A stretch of DNA of 56,748 nt from Gammaproteobacteria bacterium (GCA_029865385.1 JAOUGX010000015.1:1-56748), one strand, 5' to 3'. Shown: positions 41,868 through 52,051, counted from the stretch's first letter. The notes: generated by a model not told the origin, from the letters alone. Translations and numbers: made by a program.

Positions 41868-43241
41868 TCAGATAAGGCCCATGACCAGCACGACGAAGAG
41901 TACCGGTGGTATCGCGAAACGGATCAGGAACTGCAGGGTGGCGAAGAACAGCCCGTCGGAGATACCTATTTCATCGAGTTTCAGCTGTTTCGGCACCAGC
42001 CAGCCGAAGAAGATCGAGGTCAGCATCGCGCCGATCAGCAACAGAATGTTGGCGGCGAAGAAGTCGAGCGTGTCGAAAATGGTTTTGTCGGCGAACGCAG
42101 GAATAAAGCCCAACGGACGAATATGAGACCAGTCACCCAGCGACATGATCGTCAGCAGGCCGATAAGCCAGCCGACGACGGCCATATAGACCACGCCGAT
42201 CTCGCGCCTGATTCCGCGCTGCTCGTCAAGCCAGTTCGTGACGCCTTCGGCGCAGCCTATGCAGGAGGACAGCGCTGCGGCAATCAGCAGGATGAAAAAT
42301 ATGCTGCCGAAAAGGTGACCGCCGGGCATCTGGCCGAATGCCAGCGGCAAGGTCTGGAATATCAGTCCGGCGCCGCTGGATGGTTCCAGGCCGTAAGCAA
42401 ACACCAGCGGAAAAATCGCGAAGCCGGCCAACAGGGCGACACCGGTATCCGACAGGATGATAATGGTCGCCGAACCGCGAATCGAGACTTCCTTCGGCAG
42501 ATAGCTACCGAAAGTTATCAGCGCGGCCATGCCGATACCGATGGAAAAGAACGCCTGGCCTATCGCGACCAGCACTGTGCGAAAGCCGACTTTGGAGAAG
42601 TCCGGCTGCAGCAGAAACTTCAGAGCTGCGCCGATATCGCCGGCGAACGTGCCGTAGATCACCATCACCACTAACGCGAGGAACAGCGATGGCATCAGTA
42701 TCTTGGCCGCTTTTTCTATGCCGCCCTGCACGCCGCGGCGAACAATGAAAATAATCAGCAGGTGCACTACCGAATTCCAGAACAACAGGCGACCGGGGTC
42801 ACTCATCAGCCCCGCGAACATTGCGGCGGACTCGTCGCTACCAATACCGTCAAACGAACCGTTCGCGGCGCGCAGAAAGTAATCGAATGTCCAGCCGGAC
42901 AGAACAGAGTAATAGCTGAGCACGATGAAAACGCAGAACACGCCGAGCGTACCGACGGCGCCCCATTTCCTGCTGCGTCCGGACTCGGCTGCAACCGCGC
43001 TTATGCTGCCGGACGAACCGGCGCGACCACGACGGCCGATGCTGAATTCGCTGATCAGGAGCGGCAAGCCGATGCCGAACACGCACAGTATGTAAATTAT
43101 CAGGAATGCGCTGCCGCCATTCTCGCCGGTAACATAGGGAAATCGCCAAATGTTGCCGAGGCCGACCGAAAAACCGATCGCCGCCAGCAGGAATCCGAGT
43201 CGTGACGACCACTGTTCATTAGAACCCGCGGAACCCGCCAT
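41868..43241 (-). CDS. Sodium-dependent transporter, NSS/SNF family
   Basis: 457 residues; ATG at 43241 with AAGGAG upstream. Eleven to twelve membrane segments. The N-terminal WSSRLGFLLAAIGFSVGLGNIWRFPYVTGENGGSAFLI (parts: SRLGFLLAAIGFSVGLGNIW and RFPYVTGENGGSAF) is the NSS signature and holds the sodium and substrate site in TM1. Bacterial members import amino acids such as Trp, Tyr, Leu or Met. In this cluster it would bring amino acids released by the secreted peptidases into the cell. A 113-base gap upstream allows a separate promoter. Confidence 0.93.
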   Translation of the reverse strand: MAGSAGSNEQWSSRLGFLLAAIGFSVGLGNIWRFPYVTGENGGSAFLIIYILCVFGIGLPLLISEFSIGRRGRAGSSGSISAVAAESGRSRKWGAVGTLGVFCVFIVLSYYSVLSGWTFDYFLRAANGSFDGIGSDESAAMFAGLMSDPGRLLFWNSVVHLLIIFIVRRGVQGGIEKAAKILMPSLFLALVVMVIYGTFAGDIGAALKFLLQPDFSKVGFRTVLVAIGQAFFSIGIGMAALITFGSYLPKEVSIRGSATIIILSDTGVALLAGFAIFPLVFAYGLEPSSGAGLIFQTLPLAFGQMPGGHLFGSIFFILLIAAALSSCIGCAEGVTNWLDEQRGIRREIGVVYMAVVGWLIGLLTIMSLGDWSHIRPLGFIPAFADKTIFDTLDFFAANILLLIGAMLTSIFFGWLVPKQLKLDEIGISDGLFFATLQFLIRFAIPPVLFVVLVMGLI

Positions 43242-43354
43242 TGATGCTCCTTATAGGTTGTTTTTCTCTTGCCCGGAGCGTACCCCCGCACGGGCGGCCT
43301 TTGATCCGTCGCCATCCTAACACGCGCAACTCGTGCAGTTCAGCGCCACGAAGT

Positions 43355-44545
43355 CTAATGGCTCTGCGGCGAAAGAGTCCGGTCCCAGTTCAAAACATTG
43401 TATTTCTGCAGTATCTCGGCGGTCGCTTCCAGCGGAATCGCTTCGAGCACACCGCGTGAACTACGAATCGTCTTCGCCTTGAGTATCGCGTTGTAGATCG
43501 CTTCTTCGGTGGCTTCCGCAGTCGCCGCAAACAATGGCGACATGGATTCGTTGGCGAGCGAGTCTGATGTGATGGCCACATCGCTGTTGCGCGGACGGCG
43601 GCCGGATTTGTCCGTGGAAAATACGATCACGTAGTCCCCCGAGCCGTTGCTCGCAAACGAGCCGGTGCGCGCAAGCCCCATCATCGCGCGCATGCCGAGC
43701 CGGTCGAGGCTGCGTGCATTCAGCGGTGCATCCGTTGCGACAACGATCATGACCGATCCGTCTTCCTGGCCGTCGCTTTCGCCGTTCGCCTCGAGCTCTT
43801 CTCTGAATGAGTAGTTCTGCAGTTCGCGACCCACCGGTGCGCCGTTCATGGTCAGTACGCCGCCGTAGTTCGTTTGCACCAGCACACCGATCGTGTAGCC
43901 ACCCAATGATTCCGGCAGAAGGCGCGAACTGGTGCCAATGCCACCTTTCCAGCCGAATGCCTGTGTGCCCGCGCCTGCACCGACACTGCCCTCTTCGACC
44001 GGGCCGCCCTTGGCATCGTCGAGAGCCGCAAATACCTCGTCGCGTCCTATCGGGTCGGCCCACATGTTGTTGACGACCGAGTCGTTGGTTTCACCGACGA
44101 CCGGATTCAGCGTGTGCTCACCCATGCCGGGCTGCAGGTAATTCCATTCCTTCAGCGCATTGGCAGCGCTCCACACGCACAATGTGCAGGTCAATAAAAT
44201 CGGCGTCTCTATCTCGCCGAATTCCCGTACCTGGGTTTCGCCAATGAGTTTGCCGTAGCCATTGCCGACATGAATCCACGCCGGCACAGGATGTGTGTAC
44301 AGGTTGCCGGGACCTGGGATGATCGCGGTGACGCCGGTGCGAATGTCATCGCCTTCGATCAGTGTGGCATGACCGACGCGAACGCCTTCGACGTCGGTGA
44401 TGGCATTTAATGGGCCGGTCGGAAACGTGCCGACGACCAGGCCGATTTCCCGCGCGCGCGGACGGTCTTCCGCCTTTGCGAACGCGCTGCCGCAAAGTAT
44501 CGCCAGCGCGATTGCATACAGTGTCAGCTCAGTTGAAGATTTCAT
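43355..44545 (-). CDS. P1-family (S58, DmpA/BapA-type) beta- or D-aminopeptidase, secreted
   Basis: 396 residues; ATG at 44545 with a GGGGGG ribosome binding site. Signal peptide to about residue 25 (GSAFAKA). Self-processing serine peptidase: predicted cleavage between Gly263 and Ser264 (DGSVMIVVATDAPL), with Ser264 becoming the N-terminal nucleophile. The GGIGTSSR and NDSVVNNMWADP segments are also conserved. DmpA and BapA remove N-terminal D-residues or beta-amino acids from peptides. Its partners (racemase, D-amino-acid dehydrogenase) fit such substrates. Confidence 0.9.
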   Translation of the reverse strand: MKSSTELTLYAIALAILCGSAFAKAEDRPRAREIGLVVGTFPTGPLNAITDVEGVRVGHATLIEGDDIRTGVTAIIPGPGNLYTHPVPAWIHVGNGYGKLIGETQVREFGEIETPILLTCTLCVWSAANALKEWNYLQPGMGEHTLNPVVGETNDSVVNNMWADPIGRDEVFAALDDAKGGPVEEGSVGAGAGTQAFGWKGGIGTSSRLLPESLGGYTIGVLVQTNYGGVLTMNGAPVGRELQNYSFREELEANGESDGQEDGSVMIVVATDAPLNARSLDRLGMRAMMGLARTGSFASNGSGDYVIVFSTDKSGRRPRNSDVAITSDSLANESMSPLFAATAEATEEAIYNAILKAKTIRSSRGVLEAIPLEATAEILQKYNVLNWDRTLSPQSH

Positions 44546-44578
44546 GACTGCCCCCCGATACCGTGGCTGTAGCCTGTC

Positions 44579-46822
44579 TCAATTGAAAACATCGAAAATG
44601 TGGCTGTACTTGAGGATGATCTCGCGGCCGGTTGGCGGCGCGCCGATGCCGCGTTCGTCTACTTCATTGTAAACCAGGTAAAAACCGGAGTTTGCCGACT
44701 GCAGCCAGGAGAAACGCAGGTTGGCTGCAAGGACTTCACTGAGTTCGTTGTATTGCACCAGTGCCTGTACCAGGATTTTAGGTGTGAATGAATACGAAAG
44801 CCTGAGCCGCGCGAGGTTGGCTTCAAACTGGCCGCCCGGCACAGGCAAGTCGAAATCGTTGTAGACGTAGGATATTTCGGAACTGAAGGTTTCGCCGATT
44901 CTGTAACGAACGGTCGGCGTCAGCGAGACGCGATCGCCGCCGAAACGGCCGCCAATGACGGACTCGAGTGTGAGGCTGAGCGGCGCGCCCTGGTTGGTAT
45001 TGAACCGCAGCTGCGCTTCGGTGTGATCGTAGGTGCCTGGCTGAATGGTCACGCCGGGAACGATGTCGAATGGGTCTTTGACACCGGAACGCGTGAAGTT
45101 GACGCCGGTGTCTACGCGATAACCGCTCCTGAACTCCCAGTGCACGTCGTTGTGCCAGAAACCCGTTTCCTGGAAGTCGTCGAAATCCCAGAAGCCGGTG
45201 TATGAAGAGTGCGGCCTGATTTCGAGCAGACCCCAGAGATTGTCCGGCCGAATGCGCCGCATGAGGAATCCCTCAACGCGCTGGTATTCGGTTCGCGAAA
45301 GGAATCCGACTTCCGGGTTGAAGTCGCCGCCGACTTCCGTGTAGTTCAGTCGATAAGCCCAGGTTGCCGAGTCGTAGTCGGCCTTGACGGCAAACGCATC
45401 GTCGCGACCGTCGCGACCCGGCGTTGCGGTTTTTGCCGCCCAGCCCGACAGGACCAGGTTGTCACCGATGCCCCAGCGGCCGTCGATCGAATAGGTTTGA
45501 TTCTCGTCGTCCTGTGGCGCGACGAGGTAACTGCCGTCGCCATTGCGATTGATGACCATTACACCGATCGACGAACGGCTGGGCAGTTCCTGGTTTACCC
45601 GCGCGACAGTGAACTGGTTGCCCGGCGCAATACCCGCGGCGGCTTCGGAACTCATATAGAGAAGGCCCACATTGGTGCTGTTGCCGACCTTGCCCGAAAG
45701 GCGCACGCCGCCATCGATCGGTATCTGCTCGCCGTCTTCGGCAATACCGATACGACGGCTGAAGAACAGCTCGACCTGCTCCGGATTTCCAACCGTGAAC
45801 TGTCCCGCATTCTCGAGGAAGAACGGACGTTTTTCCGGCAGGAACAGGCTGAATCGGTCCAGGTTGACCTGCTGTTCGTCGACCTCGACCTGGGCGAAAT
45901 CCGTGTTGTAAGTAGCGTCGAAAGTGAGGCTCGGCGTAATCGAATACTTTAAGTCGAAACCAAACTCGGTGTCGTTTTGCGTATCGACCAGATTGCCGCC
46001 GCGTGCCGTCTTGCCCAGCACGTACGGCGTCACCTTCAGATTGCGTTGAACGGGTGCTGCGACGCCACTGATCGTGCCTGCCTCGGACACGCGGTACAGG
46101 TTTCGCTCGCGCGACAGCGGCGCCCAGTACGCGATCTCGTTGTTGCGCCGGATATTGCGCTGAAAGTTGATGCCCCAGGTCTGGCTATCGCCCTTGCCGT
46201 AACGCAGGGTGCGAAACGGAATGCGGAATTCCGCGCTCCAGCCGATCTCGGAAATGCTCGCCGCGACGTCCCAGGTCCCGTCCCAGTTCAGGTTAAATCC
46301 GCCGCCACCGGAACCGAACTGGCCGGCGCCTTCGCGTACCACCTGACCGTCGTATTCGAGTCCGGCCGGGCTGGTGCCGAACACATAGCCGTTTTGCCTG
46401 TCCAGCAAACCGTCGATGACGATCTGGAAGCTGTCGGTTTCTTCAAGATCGGAATCGCGACGGCTGTCCGCGACGATGATTCCCTCCGGCTGCGAGTCGT
46501 AAGCGACCACGCCGACGTACAACGCGTCTTTCAGGTATGCGATGAATACTTCGGTTTTTTGTGTCGCTGGCCGTCCATCGTCCGGACGAACCTGCCAGAA
46601 TCCGCTCGCCGGTTGTATGCCTTCCCACGCGGAGTCTCCCAGCACCCTGCCGTCAAGAACCGGCGCCGCGGTAAGTTCACCAGCCTGCATGGTCGGCCGC
46701 TGCCCCGGTGCAGTCTGTGCCTGGGCGGCGGAGAAAGGCAATAACAGTGTTGCAACGCCAACGGACCCGAAAAATCTGCGAGCCAGGCGGTCCCTCGACC
46801 GCGGGATCAAAAGATATGACAT
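44579..46822 (-). CDS. CBM9 / DUF5916 outer-membrane-type protein
   Basis: 747 residues from the ATG at 46822; an in-frame TTG at 46834 overlaps the upstream stop as TTGA. Signal peptide ending AQAQT (about residue 38). The N-terminal CBM9-like domain (about 45-220) has EGIQPASGFWQVRPDDGRPATQKTEVFIAYL (seen in part: FWQVRPDDGRPATQKTEVFI) and the ADSRRDSDLEETDSF patch. The DUF5916 barrel follows, with the signature EKRPFFLENAGQF near 335, and ends in aromatic-rich strands. Such proteins occur next to peptidases and may take up or bind the hydrolysis products. Role inferred. Confidence 0.85.
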   Translation of the reverse strand: MSYLLIPRSRDRLARRFFGSVGVATLLLPFSAAQAQTAPGQRPTMQAGELTAAPVLDGRVLGDSAWEGIQPASGFWQVRPDDGRPATQKTEVFIAYLKDALYVGVVAYDSQPEGIIVADSRRDSDLEETDSFQIVIDGLLDRQNGYVFGTSPAGLEYDGQVVREGAGQFGSGGGGFNLNWDGTWDVAASISEIGWSAEFRIPFRTLRYGKGDSQTWGINFQRNIRRNNEIAYWAPLSRERNLYRVSEAGTISGVAAPVQRNLKVTPYVLGKTARGGNLVDTQNDTEFGFDLKYSITPSLTFDATYNTDFAQVEVDEQQVNLDRFSLFLPEKRPFFLENAGQFTVGNPEQVELFFSRRIGIAEDGEQIPIDGGVRLSGKVGNSTNVGLLYMSSEAAAGIAPGNQFTVARVNQELPSRSSIGVMVINRNGDGSYLVAPQDDENQTYSIDGRWGIGDNLVLSGWAAKTATPGRDGRDDAFAVKADYDSATWAYRLNYTEVGGDFNPEVGFLSRTEYQRVEGFLMRRIRPDNLWGLLEIRPHSSYTGFWDFDDFQETGFWHNDVHWEFRSGYRVDTGVNFTRSGVKDPFDIVPGVTIQPGTYDHTEAQLRFNTNQGAPLSLTLESVIGGRFGGDRVSLTPTVRYRIGETFSSEISYVYNDFDLPVPGGQFEANLARLRLSYSFTPKILVQALVQYNELSEVLAANLRFSWLQSANSGFYLVYNEVDERGIGAPPTGREIILKYSHIFDVFN

Positions 46823-46830
46823 GGAATCGA

Positions 46831-47832
46831 TCAACCCGTTTTCAGTCTGTCGCTGTAGCCGAACAGACCGGCCGAACCGCCGGTATGTATGAACAGCAGA
46901 TTGTCCTTCTTGTTGAATTGCCTTTTTGCTACCAGGTCGATCATGCCGGCGAGTGCCTTGCCACTATATACCGGATCGAACAGCAATCCTTCCAGCCGCG
47001 CGAGCAGCAACAGGGCCTCGTTCATACCCTCGGTCGGTATGCCATAGCCGTCGCCTATGTAGTTGCAGTCCGCGACGATGTCCCTGCGCTCGACCGTGCC
47101 CGCGGCACCGACGTACGCGGCCGTTTCGACGGCCAGCTTGAACACCCGCTCTTCCTGGATGTCTTTCGGCGCATTCACGCCGATACCGAGGAGCGGGATA
47201 CCCGAATTCGTGCCTTTGAGTCCGACGATCAGTCCTGCCTGGGTACCGGCGCTGCCGGTCGCATGAATGACATGATCGATGCGAAGCCCCGTCCGATTGG
47301 CCTGTGTCATGAACTCGTGCGCGCAATCCACGTATCCCAGCGCGCCGACCTTGTTCGATCCGCCACCCGGAATGACGTATGGGAGCTCGCCCTTTTTCGC
47401 CAGTTCCACAGCAACCGCTTCCAATGCGGCGTTCATGTCGGAGCCTTTCTCGACTTCTCGAATACGCGCTCCGTAGATTCGGTCGAGGAAGACGTTACCG
47501 GATTTCACGTAAGGCTCGCTGGGCCTGTCGACCCGTTTCTCGAAGACCAGTTCGCATTTCATGCCGAGCTTGCAGGCCGCAGCGGCCGTCTGCCGCGCAT
47601 GATTGGACTGCACGGCCCCTTGCGTCACGACCACGGTCGCCTTTTTCTGCAGCGCCTCTGCCATCAGGAATTCCAGTTTGCGGGTCTTGTTACCGCCGGT
47701 TCCGAGCCCGGTACAGTCGTCGCGCTTGACGAAGATATTCGGCCCGCCGAGATGCTTGCTAAGGCGCGGCAGCGGTTCGAGCGGCGTCGGCAGGTGTGCC
47801 AGTGAGACGCGCGGAAATCGGGATAACAGCAC
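46831..47832 (-). CDS. D-cysteine desulfhydrase / ACC deaminase-like PLP enzyme
   Basis: 333 residues. I take the GTG at 47832, six bases after AGGAG; an earlier TTG is too close to that site. Fold-type II PLP enzyme: the catalytic lysine is in [22 protein letters not shown] (the core is [10 protein letters not shown], Lys near residue 49), then [20 protein letters not shown] and [19 protein letters not shown], and [12 protein letters not shown] near the C-terminus. Relatives act on D-cysteine, chloro-D-alanine, L-cysteate or 1-aminocyclopropane carboxylate. Which of these applies is not readable. Confidence 0.87.
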   Translation of the reverse strand: MLLSRFPRVSLAHLPTPLEPLPRLSKHLGGPNIFVKRDDCTGLGTGGNKTRKLEFLMAEALQKKATVVVTQGAVQSNHARQTAAAACKLGMKCELVFEKRVDRPSEPYVKSGNVFLDRIYGARIREVEKGSDMNAALEAVAVELAKKGELPYVIPGGGSNKVGALGYVDCAHEFMTQANRTGLRIDHVIHATGSAGTQAGLIVGLKGTNSGIPLLGIGVNAPKDIQEERVFKLAVETAAYVGAAGTVERRDIVADCNYIGDGYGIPTEGMNEALLLLARLEGLLFDPVYSGKALAGMIDLVAKRQFNKKDNLLFIHTGGSAGLFGYSDRLKTG

Positions 47833-47861
47833 AATCAACTCCTCTCGGGCTCAGGCCCTTG

Positions 47862-48557
47862 TCAATCAATCGCAAGGGCGACCGTGCGCCTTGCAAGTAC
47901 CTCGGTGGACGAGATGAACGGCACATCGAGATCAGCGCTTCCCAGCACAAGCGGAATCTCGGTGCAACCGGCCACGATGACGTCGGCGTCCTGCGCCATG
48001 AGTTCCGTCGCAATGCGCCGCATCGATCTTCGCACTCCGGTACCTTTGTCGCCGCGCTTGATGCGGAATATCAGTTCCATAAGCTCGAATTGTGTTTTTT
48101 CCTCCGGCAGCAAGCAGCGCCTGCCGGTCGCTGCAATAGCAGACTGGTAGCCTTCGGATTGCACGCAGGCGATCGTAGCCAAAACGCCGACCTTTTTCGA
48201 CGCGGGTTGCAACTTCGCGATTTCGCCGACAGTCTCGTCAATAATGTGCACGAAGGGAACGTGAATTGCTGCGATAACATCGTTCAGGAACGCGTGTGCC
48301 GTGTTGCACGGCATCACGAGAAAATCGGCGCCGGCCGCCTCGAGGCGCAAACACATATCGATCAATGTGCCGACGACCGCCGAGCGGTCGCCGCGCAAAG
48401 CCTCCTGCCGGTCCGGTACCTGCGGATTGTGATCGACTATCATGCGGATGTGATCCTGATCCCTTTTTGCCGGCGTCAGCGCAATGACCGAGGCCATGAA
48501 GTCGACAGTGGCATCCGGCCCCATGCCACCCAGTACGCCCACCGTCTTGCCCTTCAA
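47862..48557 (-). CDS. Aspartate/glutamate racemase
   Basis: 231 residues from a TTG at 48557, GGAG eight bases upstream (MKGKTVGVLGGMGPDATVDF). An upstream in-frame TTG at 48617 overlaps the M28 stop but adds non-family residues. Both catalytic cysteines are present: Cys84 in VMPCNTAH and Cys198 in AGCTEIPLV. Interconverts L- and D-aspartate or glutamate without cofactor. Next to a PLP enzyme acting on D-amino acids and in the same operon as the peptidases. Confidence 0.9.
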   Translation of the reverse strand: MKGKTVGVLGGMGPDATVDFMASVIALTPAKRDQDHIRMIVDHNPQVPDRQEALRGDRSAVVGTLIDMCLRLEAAGADFLVMPCNTAHAFLNDVIAAIHVPFVHIIDETVGEIAKLQPASKKVGVLATIACVQSEGYQSAIAATGRRCLLPEEKTQFELMELIFRIKRGDKGTGVRRSMRRIATELMAQDADVIVAGCTEIPLVLGSADLDVPFISSTEVLARRTVALAID

Positions 48558-48613
48558 ATTTCGAACTCCGCTGTGAAATACCGTTGCCGGATATGGTGTC
48601 CAGAGGATAGCAC

Positions 48614-50641
48614 TCAATCGACCGGGTTAATGACGCCGATGGAGTGCAGCGCTTCCAGGTATTCGGCGACTGTTTCCACCGGCACCGGACCGAGTTCAGC
48701 GGTCAGCCAGTCGCGGATTTCTGAGACCGTGCGCTTGCCGTCGACAAAGTTCAGCGCTTCGTAAACGTATTCGCCGCCGCTGCCATGCGAGCCCGCGTAT
48801 TTCGGCAGACGGAGCTGCGCGTACCTGTCCGCACCGTAGCGATCTTCCATGTAATCGAATCCGAAGCCGCTCATCGGGCCTGGAATCTTCGGATCGCGCC
48901 GATAAACCGTGTCGTTGGTCGACGCATGCGCCGCGGCGGGCCTGGCCACCAGTGCCTCCAGGCGGGCAACGAAATCGGCCGCTTCGTCGTGCAGTCTTTC
49001 CGCTAGCGGCGCGAAAGATTCGACGCTGTGGATTTTGCGTCGTTCGACGGTAAAGTGAACGCGAGCGACCGCCGATTTGTCAGCCGGCTCCAGCGGCTTC
49101 AGGCGCTCCACGAGTTCGGCGCTGCGGTAAAGTGCATTCTTGCGCAGCATCGCGAGCACTGCCGGAACGTGCTCGTTCGAGAAGCCCGCGAGAAACAATG
49201 CGTTCACGGCGCCGATGAAGGCAGCGCGCTTCAACTTGGTGGGGTCGATCATCGCTGCCGTGTCGAAGTTCGTGTGAATGTAGCGATCGGGCCAGTCGTG
49301 CAGGTACAGCCCGGGGATTCGCCAGCTGCCCTCGCGAAACACATCGTGGTCGCTGCCCATGTCGAGTCCTTCCATCAGCGCGAGCTGTGGTTCCTTGCCG
49401 CCCTCCGTGGCAATCAAGGGAAACGCAACGTCTGCGCCGCCGGCGAACGCTTCGCTTTGTTCATTGACGAAACGACCGACCTCGAAGCCCAGATCGCTGA
49501 TGAAGGTCGGCAGGCTGATCGGGCCGCCGGATATCCGGAACACCGCTTTTGTTTCCGGTCCCCCGCCAACCATGTCCATGTGGATGTTGGCTTTGATGAG
49601 CGACGGCTCTTTGTGCTGCGAGAGAAAAATGATGCTGCCTTCGATTTCGGCCGGCCAAAGGAATCGTATCGAGCGCGCGGGACGCAGCAGCGTGCCTTCA
49701 TCGATCAATTTGTTCAGCGTGCGCGCGACTTCGAGAATAGAGACACAACCGGAAGCGTTGTCATTGGCACCCGGCCGCGGGTGATCGAGGTGACAGGTGA
49801 ACAGGATTTCCTCGGCCGACTTCTGCGGGTCCGCTCCTTTTATTCTCGCCGTGGCAAACCTGTAGTGCCCCCGTTCGTGAGTGGCATCGACCTTGCCGTG
49901 CAGCAGGATCTGTTCGCCTCCGGCCATGCGTTCCTGCAGCCGACGTGCTTCGCCGAGTGAAACCATGAAGGCGAATGTTTTTGTTTTTGGAAAACTGCTG
50001 AGATGCCCCCAACGCACCAGCCGGTCGTCTTGCTTCCACCATGCGGATCGCTGGTTCGCCGCATAGGAAACTATGCCGGCTGCACCGAGCTCACCAACCG
50101 CGCGCTCGACGACAATCTCCGGCTGACTCGAGGTCAGCACGAATTTGCCGCGGACATCCTTGCCCGCGTAGTCGGCATCGGCAGTGCCGCCGCCGATATC
50201 GACCAGCATCGTCGTCGCTTCGCCCGACAGGCTGTCCTGCGCGAGGCTCAAAGGTACCGCTTCCCAACTCGCCAGCCGGCGGCTCCGCGTTCTTTGGCCG
50301 CCGTCGTCCTTCAATTCCCACAGCTCGGCGAAATTGACCTTCCATACCGGCCGCGATTTCTGCGTACCGAACATCGTCTTGCCGTCGGCCGCGTATTCGA
50401 GCGTCGACACTTCGTCGAGCCCGTAGGATTCGAGCTTGCGCAGGATGTGCGAGGTCGCATCATCGAACTGGCTGCTGGCGCGCATGCGATGCTGCAGCGT
50501 CAGTGTATCGAGATTCCGTTTCGCTTCTTCCCCGGAAGTTTCCTCGGCAATCTGTTTCAGGACCGCTTCCGGCACCAGCTCGCGGATATCGGCAACAGCC
50601 GGTCCGGCCAGCAACAGGGCGATGACAAGCATTCGCAACAT
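48614..50641 (-). CDS. Secreted M28-family zinc peptidase with PA domain
   Basis: 675 residues; ATG at 50641. Signal peptide MLRMLVIALLLAGPAVADI. A PA-like insert (GKDVRGKFVLTSSQPE, GELGAAGIVSYAANQ) precedes the metallopeptidase core: the zinc ligands are in FTCHLDHPRPGANDNASGC, the catalytic carboxylate in WPAEIEGS, further ligands in IHMDMVGG and GSDHDVF. The C-terminal 100 residues include GYEYVYEALNFVDGKRTVSEIRDWL-like sequence (part: YVYEALNFVDGKRTVSEI). Periplasmic or secreted aminopeptidase. Twenty-one bases after the M24 stop. Confidence 0.9.
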   Translation of the reverse strand: MLRMLVIALLLAGPAVADIRELVPEAVLKQIAEETSGEEAKRNLDTLTLQHRMRASSQFDDATSHILRKLESYGLDEVSTLEYAADGKTMFGTQKSRPVWKVNFAELWELKDDGGQRTRSRRLASWEAVPLSLAQDSLSGEATTMLVDIGGGTADADYAGKDVRGKFVLTSSQPEIVVERAVGELGAAGIVSYAANQRSAWWKQDDRLVRWGHLSSFPKTKTFAFMVSLGEARRLQERMAGGEQILLHGKVDATHERGHYRFATARIKGADPQKSAEEILFTCHLDHPRPGANDNASGCVSILEVARTLNKLIDEGTLLRPARSIRFLWPAEIEGSIIFLSQHKEPSLIKANIHMDMVGGGPETKAVFRISGGPISLPTFISDLGFEVGRFVNEQSEAFAGGADVAFPLIATEGGKEPQLALMEGLDMGSDHDVFREGSWRIPGLYLHDWPDRYIHTNFDTAAMIDPTKLKRAAFIGAVNALFLAGFSNEHVPAVLAMLRKNALYRSAELVERLKPLEPADKSAVARVHFTVERRKIHSVESFAPLAERLHDEAADFVARLEALVARPAAAHASTNDTVYRRDPKIPGPMSGFGFDYMEDRYGADRYAQLRLPKYAGSHGSGGEYVYEALNFVDGKRTVSEIRDWLTAELGPVPVETVAEYLEALHSIGVINPVD

Positions 50642-50662
50642 GGCGTTCTCTCTGATAGTTGT

Positions 50663-52006
50663 TTATTGCGTGGCCGGCACGCGCGGAATCAGGTGAAAGG
50701 CTTTCTGACGCCCGTCGATGTACCAGGTTTTTTCGCCGTCGAAAAAGGCGTCTTCCTCCAGGCTGATCCGCACCGCCTTGCCCCAGGCTGCGACTTCCGT
50801 CTCGGCATACAGTTCGATCGAGTACGCGGTATCCGGGTACATCGGGTAGTCGCCGTTGCCGGGCACGCCCTGCTGCTGGTCCCACATGCCGATGGTCGGG
50901 CCGGCCGCGTGACCGTGATAGCCGATCGGATGGGTATAGATCGAAGCAACGATGCCTTCTTTCTTTGCCTGTGCGAGCGACTGCGCAAGGATATCGTTGC
51001 CGGTGCGCCCGGTGACGAATCGGGAGGTCAGGATATCCTGCAGCCGGTTGCCGCGTTCCAGTGCGCGCTTCAGTTCTTTCGGCGCGTCTGATTCGCCGGG
51101 CCTCAATACGTATGCGTGCTGCTGGGTATCCGTGTTCAGGCGAAGATAGGTAATGCCGAAGTCAACGTGAATCAGGTCGCCTGGAAGTATGACGACATCG
51201 TCATCTTGCGATTCGATCGCGGTTTTCATGTCGACCACCGCCTGCTCGGCACGCTGCACCGACACCGAGGGATGGAACCATGTCGTCAGCTTGAGCTCGC
51301 GGATTCGCTCCCGGTACCACCAGGAAACATCGTTTGTGGTCGTGATACCAGGCTGTATGACGGCTTCCGACAGGCCTTCTGCAAGAATCTCGTGCGCAAT
51401 ACGGCAGATCTGCGGGTAGATCTGCATTTCTTCCGCACTGCGGGTTTCCAGCCAGCCAATCGCAATGTTTTCCGCCGACACCACGCGCGCCTGTAACTCG
51501 GGTGTCAGCACCTCCATCAGCTTCCCGTACTCGGTGTGGCTGATGCCGTCGGCCAGCGCGAAATTGTCCGAGGTGTTGACAGCGATTTTTTTCGGCTGGC
51601 GTTCGGCGATCAGTTTGCCCAGATGCTGCCACTGCTCACCGTCCTGTTCCCGATCCCAGGCTTTCTTGAACGTATCGCCAACGGCGTAACGAGACACCGC
51701 AAGCGTTTCCAGCGGCTGACCTTCTGCCGAATCGTAAATGAGCAGGATGGTGGTTCGTCTCGCCGCATGCCAGGTCGACGGCAGGAAAGTGCGAATGACG
51801 GGGTCCTCGTTGTATTCGCGCGAAATGATCAGCCACATGTCGATGTCGCTGCGGCGCATGATTCCCGGCAATACACTTTGCACGCGGCCTGCGAGCACAT
51901 TGTCTATTACCTCGGCGCGTTCACGCATCGACAGGATTTTTGGGTCGGCCATCGCTGTGCCCGCAATGGCCAGGACAATTGCAAGCATTGCCAGTCTGAA
52001 TTTCAT
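50663..52006 (-). CDS. Secreted M24-family (Xaa-Pro aminopeptidase-like) metallopeptidase
   Basis: 447 residues; ATG at 52006. Signal peptide to about residue 21 (TAMADP). N-terminal creatinase-like domain, then the pita-bread fold with five metal-ligand positions: Asp in LIHVDFGITY, Asp in LNTDTQQ, His in HPIGYHGHAAGP, Glu in SIELYAE and Glu in ISLEEDAFF. Most family members cleave X-Pro bonds or act on methylated or cyclic peptides. Secretion is unusual for Xaa-Pro aminopeptidases, and fits the extracellular peptide-processing reading of this cluster. Confidence 0.88.
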   Translation of the reverse strand: MKFRLAMLAIVLAIAGTAMADPKILSMRERAEVIDNVLAGRVQSVLPGIMRRSDIDMWLIISREYNEDPVIRTFLPSTWHAARRTTILLIYDSAEGQPLETLAVSRYAVGDTFKKAWDREQDGEQWQHLGKLIAERQPKKIAVNTSDNFALADGISHTEYGKLMEVLTPELQARVVSAENIAIGWLETRSAEEMQIYPQICRIAHEILAEGLSEAVIQPGITTTNDVSWWYRERIRELKLTTWFHPSVSVQRAEQAVVDMKTAIESQDDDVVILPGDLIHVDFGITYLRLNTDTQQHAYVLRPGESDAPKELKRALERGNRLQDILTSRFVTGRTGNDILAQSLAQAKKEGIVASIYTHPIGYHGHAAGPTIGMWDQQQGVPGNGDYPMYPDTAYSIELYAETEVAAWGKAVRISLEEDAFFDGEKTWYIDGRQKAFHLIPRVPATQ

Positions 52007-52051
52007 GAGTTCTCCCGGTAGCGGATTGTCTTATCGTTGTTAAGAGGGCTA

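Noticed and set aside
41853-42674. 273-codon plus-strand frame rich in Q, R, H and E
   Set aside because: Mirror of the hydrophobic NSS transporter sequence; no ribosome binding site or known domain.
43250-43300. GCCCG/CGGGC hairpin upstream of the NSS transporter as a minus-strand terminator
   Set aside because: On the minus strand it is followed by an A-run, not a U-run, so it does not fit an intrinsic terminator.
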